A stretch of DNA of 43,059 nt from JBAYHA01 sp964605975 (lineage in GTDB: Bacteria > Patescibacteriota > Patescibacteriia > UBA11705 > JABHMO01): assembly GCA_964605975.1 (NCBI GenBank), contig CAZSER010000002.1, positions 1 to 43,059 of the forward strand. The letters are read 5' to 3'. Below, piece after piece: positions 30,469 through 38,999 of this stretch (position 1 is its first letter; each line of letters begins with the position of its first letter). Position numbers and translations under genes: made by a program. Below the pieces are notes generated by a model. That model was not told where the DNA came from, searched no databases, and was given only the letters and a program-made list of their open reading frames with translations.

Positions 30469-30798
30469 CTACATCTTTATTTCAATATCAACACCAGCAG
30501 GAAGATTAAGATTCATCAAAGAATCTATCGTCTTTGAGCTTGGATTTAAAATATCAATAAGTCTTTTGTGGATGCGCATCTCGTATTGAGCTCGTGCATC
30601 TTTATGAACAAAAGTCGAACTATTTACCGTATACTTTTTCTTTTCGACCGGCAAAGGAATGGGACCTTTAATAGTTGCTCCCGTTCTTTCACAAGCCTCA
30701 CTAATAGTTTTGGTAGTTTGATCGATTATTTTATGATCAAAAGCCTTAATTTTAATTCTGACGCGTTGAATTTCCTCAACTTTTTTATCTTCTGACAT
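30469..30798 (-). CDS. rpsJ: Ribosomal protein uS10
   Basis: A 109-residue 30S protein, also a partner of NusB in antitermination. Signature segments are RVRIKIKAFDHKIIDQTTK, GPIPLPVEKKKYTVNSS and VHKDARAQYEMRIHKRLIDI, ending LPAGVDIEIKM. Slightly longer than the usual 102 because of a polar start. It follows tuf by 11 nt, so it is expressed with the str genes, and is cut off from rplC by a 259-nt gap with its own promoter. Confidence 0.97.
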   Translation of the reverse strand: MSEDKKVEEIQRVRIKIKAFDHKIIDQTTKTISEACERTGATIKGPIPLPVEKKKYTVNSSTFVHKDARAQYEMRIHKRLIDILNPSSKTIDSLMNLNLPAGVDIEIKM

Positions 30799-30809
30799 TT
30801 GAAAGGATT

Positions 30810-32000
30810 TTACTTGATAATTTTAGTAACGGCTCCGGCACCAATAGTTTTACCACCTTCACGAATAGCAAATCTTTGTGATTCTTCTAACGCAACAGGA
30901 GTAATCAACTTAACCTTTAAAGTGACAGTGTCACCAGGCATAACCATTTCTGAACCTTCTGGCAACTCAACTTCTCCTGTCACATCGGTAGTACGAATAT
31001 AAAACTGTGGTTTGTATCCCTTAAAGAAAGGCTTGTGTCTTCCTCCTTCTTCTTTTGATAAAATATAAATTTTGGCTTCAAACTCAACATGAGGAGTCAC
31101 AGAACCTGGCTTTACCAAAACTTGACCGCGTTCAACTTGTTCTTTGCGGATACCACGAAGCAATAATCCGGCGTTATCTCCAGCTTGGCCATCAGGCAAA
31201 GTTTTGTTAAACATTTCAATACCAGTGACAACAGTTTTTTGAGTATCTTTGATACCAACAATTTCAATTTCATCATTAACATGAATAGTTCCTCTTTCAA
31301 TTTTACCGGTAACAACAGTACCACGACCTTCGATTGAAAAAACATCTTCAATTGGCATCAAAAATGGCTTGTCAATTTCACGAACTGGTTCTGGAATATA
31401 AGTATCCAAAGCATTCATCAAATCATCAATGGCTTTACCGGCTTCATCATCGGTTGGATTTTCAAAAACCTTTAAAGCAGACCCTCTAATTACGGGGATT
31501 TCTTTACCAGGAAATTCATATTTTGAAAGCAAATCTCTAACTTCCTCTTCAACCAAGTCAACCATTTCCTTGTCATCAACTAAGTCAACCTTATTCAAGA
31601 AAACAACAATTGCTGGGACGCCCACCTGTCTAGCTAACAAAATATGTTCTCTAGTTTGAGGCATAGGACCATCAGTAGCAGCAACAACCAAAATAGCACC
31701 ATCCATCTGAGCAGCTCCAGTGATCATATTTTTAATATAATCAGCGTGTCCAGGACAATCAACGTGAGCATAGTGCCTATTAGCAGTTTCGTACTCAACA
31801 TGAGTAGTATTAATGGTAATACCACGATTTTTTTCTTCTGGCGCAGAATCGATTTGATCTACATTTTTATCTTGAGCGACACCACCTTTGGTGATTAATC
31901 TCTTCAAAATAGACGCAGTCAAAGTTGTCTTTCCATGATCAACGTGACCAATAGTTCCCACATTTACATGTGGTTTTGTTCTTGTAAATACTCCTGACAT
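30810..32000 (-). CDS. tuf: Elongation factor Tu
   Basis: A 396-residue GTPase delivering aminoacyl-tRNA to the ribosome. G1 is GHVDHGKT (18-25); the switch motif RGITINTTHVEYE, DCPGHADYIKNMITGAAQMD (G3) and NKVD (G4) follow; domain 2 starts near PVREIDKPFLMPIEDVFSI. Length standard. It has one of the few clear Shine-Dalgarno sites in the window (AAGGAG, 10 nt before ATG) and its own promoter in the 124-nt gap after the small upstream gene. Only this tuf copy is in the window. Confidence 0.98.
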   Translation of the reverse strand: MSGVFTRTKPHVNVGTIGHVDHGKTTLTASILKRLITKGGVAQDKNVDQIDSAPEEKNRGITINTTHVEYETANRHYAHVDCPGHADYIKNMITGAAQMDGAILVVAATDGPMPQTREHILLARQVGVPAIVVFLNKVDLVDDKEMVDLVEEEVRDLLSKYEFPGKEIPVIRGSALKVFENPTDDEAGKAIDDLMNALDTYIPEPVREIDKPFLMPIEDVFSIEGRGTVVTGKIERGTIHVNDEIEIVGIKDTQKTVVTGIEMFNKTLPDGQAGDNAGLLLRGIRKEQVERGQVLVKPGSVTPHVEFEAKIYILSKEEGGRHKPFFKGYKPQFYIRTTDVTGEVELPEGSEMVMPGDTVTLKVKLITPVALEESQRFAIREGGKTIGAGAVTKIIK

Positions 32001-32024
32001 TTTATTTAATCTCCTTGAGGCGGC

Positions 32025-32045
32025 CTCCGAATTAACAAAACGGAG
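32025..32045 (-). promoter_or_regulatory. Hairpin in the tuf leader
   Basis: CTCCG/CGGAG arms (5 bp, 11-nt loop) lie just before the tuf Shine-Dalgarno. The CTCC arm could instead pair with the GGAG of the ribosome-binding site at 32011-32014, so a translational switch is conceivable. Short stems make this tentative. Confidence 0.3.
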
Positions 32046-32091
32046 TTTTTGCCAGCCACCATACTTAATTCTTAGTTAAATTTATAGCAAT

Positions 32092-32119
32092 ATTATAACA
32101 AAATTTATCAGAAATGCAA
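32092..32119 (-). promoter_or_regulatory. tuf promoter
   Basis: Minus strand TTGCAT (32114-32119), 16 nt, perfect TATAAT (32092-32097) with an extended TGT. The leader is about 85 nt. Confidence 0.75.
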
Positions 32120-32124
32120 GAGGG

Positions 32125-32430
32125 CTATTCAACCGGTTCAATATAGAAACTTTCCTCTGTGATTTCTTGGCTAATTTTAGATTGATCATTCAAAATTTCT
32201 TCTGTGATTTGCCTTTCTTTTTCCACTTGTTGCCAAAGCGCAATATCACGATTTATTTTTTCAATCATTTCCTCCGGAGATATTTTAATTTTTTCATTAA
32301 GGTTATTACTTTTTTCTTCCTTCAAATTTTCAATCGAAGTAATAAAATACCCCCTTCCTTCATGAAAAAAAACCACCCTTTCTCCAGTTTCTTTGATAAA
32401 ATTAATTATTTTGAAAAAATCTTCTCGCAT
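32125..32430 (-). CDS. Small unknown protein between fusA and tuf
   Basis: A 101-residue acidic protein. The N-terminal 35 residues (DFFKIINFIKETGERVVFF, then GRGYFITSIENL) recall the DNA-binding fold of Phd/YefM-type antitoxins, where a helix pair and a strand about placing a residue at a given position recur. The remainder is Glu/Lys-rich helix (EEMIEKINRDIALWQQVEKE), as in the partner-binding part of such proteins. No toxin gene is adjacent. The place in the str operon, 9 nt after fusA, hints at a housekeeping or conserved lineage role. The family assignment is a guess from the pattern. Confidence 0.55.
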   Translation of the reverse strand: MREDFFKIINFIKETGERVVFFHEGRGYFITSIENLKEEKSNNLNEKIKISPEEMIEKINRDIALWQQVEKERQITEEILNDQSKISQEITEESFYIEPVE

Positions 32431-32439
32431 AATAAAATT

Positions 32440-34518
32440 TTATTTTTTCTTGGCGCTAACAATTTTTTCAACCATGTGATTCGGCATTTCCGCATAACGA
32501 TCAAATTCCATATTATAACTTCCTCGCCCTTGAGTCATTGACCTCAATTGAGTAGCATATCCAAACATTTCAGAAAGTGGAACTAATGCTTCAATAATTT
32601 TTGCACCAGAACGATCCTTCATCTCTGAAATTTGCGCTCGCTTAGCATTTAAATCGCCAACGACATCGCCCAAATATTTCTCTGGTATAACAACTTCAAC
32701 TTTCATAACTGGCTCAAGTAAGACAGGACTAGCCAACCTAACGGCCTCTTGAACAGCCAATGACCCGGCAATTTTAAACGCAGCTTCACTGGAATCAACT
32801 TCATGAAAAGAGCCATCAAAAAGAGTAACACTAACATCTATCAATGGATAGCCAGCTAAAACACCACGATCCAAAGCCTCTCTAATTCCTTTTTCAATCG
32901 GTTTGATATATTCTTTTGGAATAACACCTCCTTTAATATTATCAATAAACTCAAACCCTTGTCCTTTTTCCCTTGGAGATATTTTTATCCAACAATGTCC
33001 ATATTGTCCACGACCTCCAGATTGACGAACATATTTACCTTCAGCTTCAGCTTCTTTACGAATTGTTTCTTTGTAAGCAACTTGCGGTTGTCCGGTGTTA
33101 GCTTCAACATTAAATTCTCTGCGCATTCTATCCACAAGAATATCCAAATGAAGTTCTCCCATTCCACCGATAACCGTTTGCAAAGTTTCATCATCAGTCT
33201 TAATTTTAAAAGTAGGATCTTCTTCGGCTAACTTTTGCAAAGCTACGCCCATCTTTTCTTGATCCGCCTTTGTTTTTGGTTCAATTGCCATGTGAATAAC
33301 AGGCTCTGGAAAAGTAATACTTTCCAAAACAACTTCCCGTTTTTCATCACAAAGAGTATGTCCGGTAAATGTTTCTTTTAAACCAATAACCGCTACAATT
33401 TCCCCCGCATAAGCTTCATCAATTTCTTCTCGATGATTAGCATGCATTCTAACTAAACGGCCAATTCGTTCTCTACTACCAGTTGTGGTATTAACAACAT
33501 AAGATCCAGACTTCAAAACACCAGAATAAACACGAACGAAACATAACTTTCCAATAAACGGATCAGTCGCAACCTTGAAAGCCAATCCAACAAAAGGTTC
33601 ATTATCCGTATGATTAACCAATACTTTTTCTTCTAAATTATTCGCATTTGAGGCTTCAACTGCCGGAATATCTACCGGACTTGGCAAATAATCAATAACA
33701 GCATCAAGTAATTTTTGTACCCCTTTATTTTTCAAAGAAGATCCACACAAAACAGGAACTATTTCATTAGCGATAACCGCTTTGCGTAAAACCGGCTTAA
33801 TCTCTTCTACCGTAATTTCTTCCCCCGCTAAATATTTATCCATTAATTTTTCATCATGTTCCACTACGGCTTCAACCAACTTAGCACGATATTGTTCAAC
33901 TTTTTCTTTCATGTCTTCTGGAACCGTAGTCTCGTTGATTTTGATGCCTAAATCATCCTCATAAAAATAGGCGACTCGAGTCAGTAAATCAATTAACCCT
34001 TTAAAAGTTTCAGCGGAACCAATTGGCAATTGAATAGGATAAGCCTTTTTGGTTAAACGCTCATAAATAGAGTCTAAATCAGCATAAAAATCAGCACCCA
34101 TTCTATCCATTTTGTTGATAAAAGCTAATCTAGGAACACCATAATCATCGGCATAACGCCAATTCGTTTCCGATTGCGGTTCTACACCGGCAACACCGTC
34201 AAAAACACAAACACCACCATCCAAAACGCGCAAACTTCTCTTAACTTCCACCGTAAAATCAATATGCCCCGGAGTATCAATTAAATTCAACCGATGATCA
34301 TTCCAAAAACAGGTTGTGGCGGCAGAAGTAATGGTAATTCCCCGTTCCCGCTCTTGTTCCATCCAATCCATTGTCGCTTCACCCTCATGCACTTCTCCAA
34401 TTTTGTGTTTTTTACCGGTATAAAAAAGAATTCTTTCAGAAGTTGTAGTCTTACCGGCATCAATATGAGCAATAACACCGATATTTCTAGTTTTTTCTAA
34501 TGGATACTCTCTTGGCAT
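32440..34518 (-). CDS. fusA: Elongation factor G
   Basis: A 692-residue translocase GTPase. G1 is AHIDAGKT (17-24), the switch II region holds DTPGHIDFT, and NKMD is the G4 motif. Domain IV near 485-600 includes YVRQSGGRGQYGHCWIK, then FIDNIKGGVIPKEYIKP. The C-terminal domain V ends DRYAEMPNHMVEKIV. Length is standard. It begins 26 nt after rpsG in the str operon and is followed closely by the small unknown gene and tuf. Confidence 0.98.
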   Translation of the reverse strand: MPREYPLEKTRNIGVIAHIDAGKTTTSERILFYTGKKHKIGEVHEGEATMDWMEQERERGITITSAATTCFWNDHRLNLIDTPGHIDFTVEVKRSLRVLDGGVCVFDGVAGVEPQSETNWRYADDYGVPRLAFINKMDRMGADFYADLDSIYERLTKKAYPIQLPIGSAETFKGLIDLLTRVAYFYEDDLGIKINETTVPEDMKEKVEQYRAKLVEAVVEHDEKLMDKYLAGEEITVEEIKPVLRKAVIANEIVPVLCGSSLKNKGVQKLLDAVIDYLPSPVDIPAVEASNANNLEEKVLVNHTDNEPFVGLAFKVATDPFIGKLCFVRVYSGVLKSGSYVVNTTTGSRERIGRLVRMHANHREEIDEAYAGEIVAVIGLKETFTGHTLCDEKREVVLESITFPEPVIHMAIEPKTKADQEKMGVALQKLAEEDPTFKIKTDDETLQTVIGGMGELHLDILVDRMRREFNVEANTGQPQVAYKETIRKEAEAEGKYVRQSGGRGQYGHCWIKISPREKGQGFEFIDNIKGGVIPKEYIKPIEKGIREALDRGVLAGYPLIDVSVTLFDGSFHEVDSSEAAFKIAGSLAVQEAVRLASPVLLEPVMKVEVVIPEKYLGDVVGDLNAKRAQISEMKDRSGAKIIEALVPLSEMFGYATQLRSMTQGRGSYNMEFDRYAEMPNHMVEKIVSAKKK

Positions 34519-34544
34519 AAATATTTTTCAAATTTTATTTTTTA

Positions 34545-35042
34545 TTAAAATCTAGCAAAGTGAGCAAACGCTCTATTCGCTTCCGCCATTCTATGAACAT
34601 CCAGTTTTTTCTTAATAGCTTCGCCTTCATTGTTAAGTGCGGAAACCAATTCATCTTTTAACTTAACGGCCATTGGTCTTCCTTTTTTGGCAGAAGCGGC
34701 ATTTATCAACCAATGCAAAGCTAAAAAATATTTTCTTTCCCCTCTAACAGGATAAGGGATCTGATAGTTGCCCCCACCAATACGACGACCACGAACTTCG
34801 ATTTGCGGAGAAACATTTTTAACAGCCTGATCAAAAACAGCTAAAGCATTTGGATAAATCTCTTTGTCTAATTTGCCAGATTTAATCATTTTTTCAATTT
34901 CAGAAAAACAGTCATAAAGAACCCTTTCGGCAACGGCCCTTTTGCCATCTTGCATCAAGTAGTTAATAAATTTAGCAACAACAAGACTACCATACTTGGC
35001 GTCTGGTCTTAATTTTCTCTTTGGTGCTGGCCTTCCTCTCAT
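34545..35042 (-). CDS. rpsG: Ribosomal protein uS7
   Basis: About 165 residues from the ATG at 35042 (MRGRPAPKRKLRPDAKYGS), chosen because this is the family start; an in-frame GTG at 35069 would add nine residues and has a GAGG right beside it. The signatures AKFINYLMQDGKRAVAERVLYD and NVSPQIEVRGRRIGGGNYQIP mark uS7, which initiates 30S head assembly and contacts the E-site tRNA. No Shine-Dalgarno before the ATG is evident. Confidence 0.95.
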   Translation of the reverse strand: MRGRPAPKRKLRPDAKYGSLVVAKFINYLMQDGKRAVAERVLYDCFSEIEKMIKSGKLDKEIYPNALAVFDQAVKNVSPQIEVRGRRIGGGNYQIPYPVRGERKYFLALHWLINAASAKKGRPMAVKLKDELVSALNNEGEAIKKKLDVHRMAEANRAFAHFARF

Positions 35043-35141
35043 AAAACTATTTTTTCGGTTTAAGTTCACGCCTCGATTTTATAAATTGAAACATTACTCC
35101 CGAAAAATTTTAAAATTTTTATAAATTATAATTAAATAATC

Positions 35142-35166
35142 CCCCTTAACCACAACAGCGAAGGGG
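35142..35166 (-). promoter_or_regulatory. Possible hairpin in the rpsL-rpsG gap
   Basis: CCCCTT/AAGGGG arms (6 bp, 13-nt loop) lie just after the rpsL stop. There is no T-run, so it may be an mRNA-processing or attenuation structure, possibly a uS7 binding site as in the E. coli str operon; the latter is a guess. Confidence 0.3.
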
Positions 35167-35179
35167 AATTAAACAAAAC

Positions 35180-35599
35180 TTACTTCTTTGGTCTTTTAGC
35201 TCCGTATAAAGATCGACTTTGCTTTCTTCCATCAACTCCCTGAGTGTCATAAACACCTCTGACAATATGATAGCGAACACCCGGTAAATCTTTAACTCTT
35301 CCACCTCTCATCATAACGATAGAGTGCTCCTGCAAATTATGACCCTCTCCTGGTATATAAGCTGTAACCTCTTGTCCGTTAGACAATCTTAAACGGGCAA
35401 TTTTACGCAAAGCGGAGTTTGGTTTTTTAGGAGTGGTTGTCGTAACTTTCAAACAAACACCTCTCTTAAAAGGAGCTCCTTTTGGTAATGATTTTTTCTT
35501 TCTTCTTAAGCTATTCAAAACGGATTGAAGAGCCGGAGTTTTGGACTTGGTCTTCACTTGTTTGCGACCTTGTCGTACAAGTTGATTAATAGTTGGCAT
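35180..35599 (-). CDS. rpsL: Ribosomal protein uS12
   Basis: A 139-residue protein of the decoding centre. It starts MPTINQLVRQGRKQ and has KGVCLKV-type sequence (FKRGVCLKVTTTTPKKPNSA) with the TPKKPNSALRK loop, whose lysines in other bacteria govern streptomycin response, and RVKDLPGVRYHIVRG near the end. Slightly longer than the usual 124. It is the first gene of the str operon, with a promoter upstream. Confidence 0.97.
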   Translation of the reverse strand: MPTINQLVRQGRKQVKTKSKTPALQSVLNSLRRKKKSLPKGAPFKRGVCLKVTTTTPKKPNSALRKIARLRLSNGQEVTAYIPGEGHNLQEHSIVMMRGGRVKDLPGVRYHIVRGVYDTQGVDGRKQSRSLYGAKRPKK

Positions 35600-35650
35600 A
35601 ATTTACCTAAAAAATTATATTTTTCTGAGACATTTACTATGTCGATAATT

Positions 35651-35679
35651 AGGATATCATACAAAACAAATGGAGTCAA
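35651..35679 (-). promoter_or_regulatory. str operon promoter
   Basis: Minus strand TTGACT (35674-35679), 17 nt, TATCCT (35651-35656), about 50 nt before the rpsL ATG. The -10 is imperfect. The rest of 35600-35766 holds nothing else recognisable. Confidence 0.55.
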
Positions 35680-35766
35680 GCATTTTTATGTTTTAACTTT
35701 TGTAATAAAAATTTTAAAACCTAAGAATTATACTCTTACGCTAATTATAAAAAATAAAACAAAAAA

Positions 35767-36438
35767 TTACCCCAAAAGATTATAAGCGAAAGAAATAAAA
35801 CCACCAAAAATCCGACCAAAAATATTAACCCCCATAACGGTATCCAAAAGCAACAACCCCAATAAAACGAAAGGACCATTCTTTTCAAACCCTTCCTTAA
35901 AAGAGGCAAATTTATGATCAGGCAAAAAAGCAAATAACAGTTTGGAACCATCAAGAGGAGGAATTGGCAATAAATTAAAAAGCATTAAAATTAGATTTAA
36001 AAAAATAACCGCTGACAAGAAAATTGCCAATAAGTTTAGACTTTCAGGCAAAAAACCACCATAAACAGCAAAAAGTGGATGCATTAGCGGAAAAATTAAT
36101 TTAAAAATTACGATAAAAAAGATCGCCAATAACAGATTAGACAATGGCCCAGCAATTGCGATTAAAGCCGGCCCAAAGCGTTGATTTCGCAAATTATAAG
36201 GATTAAAAGGAACTGGATTCCCCCATCCAAAACCAACCAAGACCAACATCAATAGACCAAAGCCACTAACATGTGATTTTGGATTTAAAGTTAACCTCCC
36301 CTCATCTTTGGCCGTGTTGTCTCCCAAAAGGGTCGCCGTTAGAGCATGAGCAAACTCATGAATGGTTATTACCAAAATAATTGCTAACAACCAAGCCAAA
36401 AAAACAACAGGATTAGAAAAAAGCTGAGAAATTGACAT
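35767..36438 (-). CDS. Site-2-protease-type (M50) membrane zinc metalloprotease
   Basis: A 223-residue membrane protein with about six hydrophobic segments. The zinc motif HEFAH sits at 27-31 in the first segment, and the second active-site motif is NLLPIPPLDGSKL with N155 and the PLDG at 161-164, giving the NxxPxPPLDG form of the compact S2P family. Such enzymes cut membrane-anchored substrates inside the bilayer, often regulators. No PDZ domain is present. It diverges from rpmB, with a putative promoter upstream. Substrate unknown. Confidence 0.88.
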   Translation of the reverse strand: MSISQLFSNPVVFLAWLLAIILVITIHEFAHALTATLLGDNTAKDEGRLTLNPKSHVSGFGLLMLVLVGFGWGNPVPFNPYNLRNQRFGPALIAIAGPLSNLLLAIFFIVIFKLIFPLMHPLFAVYGGFLPESLNLLAIFLSAVIFLNLILMLFNLLPIPPLDGSKLLFAFLPDHKFASFKEGFEKNGPFVLLGLLLLDTVMGVNIFGRIFGGFISFAYNLLG

Positions 36439-36471
36439 AAAATAAAATGATTATTTACTAATACGGGAAAT

Positions 36472-36500
36472 AATATAACATATGTGTTAGTATTAAACAA
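36472..36500 (-). promoter_or_regulatory. Putative promoter of the M50 protease gene
   Basis: Minus strand TTGTTT (36495-36500), 17 nt, TATATT (36472-36477) with an extended TGT before the -10. Confidence 0.55.
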
Positions 36501-36512
36501 TAATCTTTGTTT

Positions 36513-36534
36513 TCGATAATTATATTCTTATCGA
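36513..36534. repeat. 7-bp inverted repeat between divergent genes
   Basis: TCGATAA (36513-36519) and TTATCGA (36528-36534) with an 8-nt spacer, between the M50 gene and rpmB. It could be an operator or a hairpin in the rpmB leader. No regulator is identified. Confidence 0.4.
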
Positions 36535-36565
36535 TGCTAGACAATAAAAATTTATCAAAATATTT

Positions 36566-36733
36566 ATGTCTTCAGTCTGTCAAAATTGTGGTCGTGGTCC
36601 AAAGATTGCTATTTCTAGAAGCCACTCTAATATTGCTACTAAGCGCTGGCAACTGCCAAACATTCAAACCAAAAGAATAGACGGCAAAAAAACTAATCTT
36701 TGTACTCGTTGTATTAAAACAATCAACAAATAA
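36566..36733 (+). CDS. rpmB: Ribosomal protein bL28 (short)
   Basis: A 55-residue protein read from the ATG at 36566. It starts MSSVCQNCGRGPKIAISRSH with SHSNIATKRWQLPNIQ, the bL28 pattern, and ends LCTRCIKTINK. Two CxxC pairs (5/8 and 46/49) make it the zinc-binding form. Usual bL28 is 60-78 residues, so this is a short version. It has no Shine-Dalgarno. It is followed by a UUCG-loop terminator and appears monocistronic. Confidence 0.9.
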   Translation: MSSVCQNCGRGPKIAISRSHSNIATKRWQLPNIQTKRIDGKKTNLCTRCIKTINK

Positions 36734-36739
36734 AAAATT

Positions 36740-36759
36740 CCGCTTCGGCGGTTTTTTTT
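36740..36759 (+). terminator. rpmB terminator
   Basis: CCGC (36740-36743), stable TTCG loop, GCGG (36748-36751), then eight T. A short but very stable intrinsic terminator seven nt past the stop. Confidence 0.85.
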
Positions 36760-36760
36760 A

Positions 36761-36789
36761 TTGACTTTATTTCATCCTTGCAATATAAT
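36761..36789 (+). promoter_or_regulatory. Promoter of the MarR-efflux operon
   Basis: TTGACT (36761-36766), 17 nt, perfect TATAAT (36784-36789), 31 nt before the marR-type ATG. MarR regulators often bind over their own promoter; no clear palindrome was found here. Confidence 0.75.
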
Positions 36790-36820
36790 TAGAATATCAA
36801 ACTATTAGAAAAAAGAACTA

Positions 36821-37240
36821 ATGAAGAAAAATATCTCTATTTTAATCTCCCAAGTTTTTCAATTAAAAAGGAAAATGATTGAAGCTATTAAAAAGGAACT
36901 AACAATTTCTACCGAAGAAATTATTGATTTGGAAATTTTAAAATTTGTTCATCAAAACAAACTCCCCCAAATGAGTGACCTAGCAAAACATTTATGCATT
37001 ACCCGACCATCCGCAACTTCTTTGATTAATCGATTGGTAAAAAAACAGTTTTTAATCCGACATACAAATGAAAATGACCGTCGTTATATCCACTTGCACC
37101 TAAGCAAAAAAGGAGAGGAATGTCTATTTGATTATGAAAAAAGAATTCAGAAATTCTTTTTCCACGCTTTATCCGAATTAGATGAAAAAGACATTCAAGA
37201 TTTAATTAGAATTCATCAAAAAATCAATTCAAAAATTTAA
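36821..37240 (+). CDS. MarR-family transcriptional regulator
   Basis: A 139-residue winged-helix protein. The recognition region is LPQMSDLAKHLCITRPSATS (about 47-66) with SLINRLVKKQFLIRH after it, and the wing is ENDRRYIHLHLSKKGEE. An N-terminal helix and the C-terminal pair (from about 105) form the dimer interface. MarR proteins are usually repressors released by small ligands. It starts the operon with the adaptor and transporter genes (9-nt gap to the next), so it probably controls them and itself. It is similar in length to typical MarR (about 140). Confidence 0.9.
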   Translation: MKKNISILISQVFQLKRKMIEAIKKELTISTEEIIDLEILKFVHQNKLPQMSDLAKHLCITRPSATSLINRLVKKQFLIRHTNENDRRYIHLHLSKKGEECLFDYEKRIQKFFFHALSELDEKDIQDLIRIHQKINSKI

Positions 37241-37249
37241 AAAATATTT

Positions 37250-38995
37250 ATGACAATTACATTACTAAAAAACAAATGGTTCTATATATCTTTAACTGGG
37301 ATAACACTTATTATTTTTTTAATTCTTTGGGGACTTCGTCCAGAAAAACCAATTTATGAAACAGCGACTGTTTTGCGAGGATATATTATTCAAGAAGTAA
37401 GTCTTACCGGCTCAGTAAAACCGGCCAGTGATGTTTCTTTGGCTTTTGAAAAAGGAGGGAAAATAGTTCGTTTACCTCAAAAAGTTGGAGACCGAGTTGT
37501 TAGTGGACAATTGGTAGCAGAAATAAGTAATCTGGATCTAGTCGCCCAACTAAGACAGTCTCAAGCTACTTATCAAAATTCCCTTGCTCAATTAAGACAG
37601 TATGAGGCGTCAAGAGATAGCCAAAAAGCAAAACTGGATGAATATCTTGCCGGGTCACGACCGGAACAAATTACCATTGCCAAAAATAATGTTTTTAATG
37701 CCGAGAAAACATTAGCTGACACCGAATTAAATTTACAAAATATTACAAATAAAACTGAAAAAGATTTAAGTCAAATTTATAACAATACTCTCAACACAAT
37801 TGCCTATTCCGTCACTATTGCAGAAAACTCTTTGTATGCTCTTACTGATATTATGGATAATGTTAGCTTTACTTCCGATAAAACAATTATCGCTGAAAAA
37901 AAGGCCAATGCTGTTTTGTCACTACTTGGGGCAGTTAATGGTGGATATTTTAATAAGTCCACGCTCTCTTCTTTAAACGGTGGAGCGAAAGGAGATGTTT
38001 TAAAAGCACAACAAGAACCAACAAATGAAAACATCTCTACTGCGCTGAATTCCGTTAAAAATGCTTTATATGTTTTAAAAAATAGTTTTGGCGGTGTTCC
38101 CCTTTCCGTAGATATGAGTGCAACAGATATCGCCACTATTAATACTCAAAAAGGGTACATTGATACCGAGATAAGCTCCGTGATCGCCAAAGAACAATCA
38201 ATTTTTGTTCAACTTTCAACCAACCAAAACTCCATTGATACGGCTAAGGCTTCTCTAACAACAGCCGAAAACTCTTTGCAATCCGCAAAAGATCAACTTA
38301 ATTTAACTTTGGCCGGCTACACTCCACAACAGATTTCCAGTCAAGAATCATTATTAAAACAAGCCCAAGCCTCAGTTGATGCGCAAAAAGCAATGGTGCG
38401 AGGTGCTGAAGCGGGAATTTTAAATATTCAAGCCCAAATAGAAAAAACTATTTTAAAAACACCAATCGATGGAATTATTACCCTAGTTGATGCCAAAGTT
38501 GGAGAAATAATCAGTCCAAACAAAGCAGTCGTAAAAGTGATCTCCGAATCAAAATATCAAATAGAGGCAAATGTTCCGGAAGTTGACATTGCGAACATAA
38601 AATTAGATGATTTTGCCACCATAACACTGGATGCTTACTCCTCCGAAATAAAGTTCGAAGCGAAAGTAATCAAAATTGATCCTGCAGAAACTTTGATAGA
38701 CAATGTCCCTACTTATAAAATAACCTTAGAATTTAATGAAGAAGACGAACTTATAAAATCGGGAATGACTGCTGATATTGACATTTTAACCAATGAAATG
38801 AAAAATGTTTTATATATTCCACAACGAGCAATCTTAAAAAAAGATAACAAAAAAATAGTTCGAGTTCTAAAAAATAACGAAATGATAGAAGAAAAAACTG
38901 TTGAAACGGGACTAAAAAACAGTAGCGGACAAATTGAAATTAAAAATGGTTTAAGTGAAAATGAAATAATTATTGTTTCGACAAAAACAAAATAA
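37250..38995 (+). CDS. MacA-like periplasmic adaptor (HlyD/RND family)
   Basis: A 581-residue membrane-fusion protein. A single membrane anchor (about 11-29) is followed by a barrel-sandwich (lipoyl) half with SLTGSVKPASDVSLAFEKGG (about 50-69) and a long helical hairpin (about 100-400) with many Gln/Ser/Ala heptads. The second lipoyl half is TPIDGIITLVDAKVGEIISP, then a beta-barrel domain ending IIIVSTKTK. The hairpin is longer than in E. coli MacA (371 residues total) and contains a middle insertion (about 185-300). It links the ABC unit to the outside. The ATPase gene starts 4 nt later. Confidence 0.85.
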   Translation: MTITLLKNKWFYISLTGITLIIFLILWGLRPEKPIYETATVLRGYIIQEVSLTGSVKPASDVSLAFEKGGKIVRLPQKVGDRVVSGQLVAEISNLDLVAQLRQSQATYQNSLAQLRQYEASRDSQKAKLDEYLAGSRPEQITIAKNNVFNAEKTLADTELNLQNITNKTEKDLSQIYNNTLNTIAYSVTIAENSLYALTDIMDNVSFTSDKTIIAEKKANAVLSLLGAVNGGYFNKSTLSSLNGGAKGDVLKAQQEPTNENISTALNSVKNALYVLKNSFGGVPLSVDMSATDIATINTQKGYIDTEISSVIAKEQSIFVQLSTNQNSIDTAKASLTTAENSLQSAKDQLNLTLAGYTPQQISSQESLLKQAQASVDAQKAMVRGAEAGILNIQAQIEKTILKTPIDGIITLVDAKVGEIISPNKAVVKVISESKYQIEANVPEVDIANIKLDDFATITLDAYSSEIKFEAKVIKIDPAETLIDNVPTYKITLEFNEEDELIKSGMTADIDILTNEMKNVLYIPQRAILKKDNKKIVRVLKNNEMIEEKTVETGLKNSSGQIEIKNGLSENEIIIVSTKTK

Positions 38996-38999
38996 AAAT

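Noticed and set aside
38973..38999. Upstream in-frame ATG for the ABC ATPase
   Set aside because: It lies inside the adaptor gene; the ATG at 39000, just after the adaptor stop, gives the normal family N-terminus.
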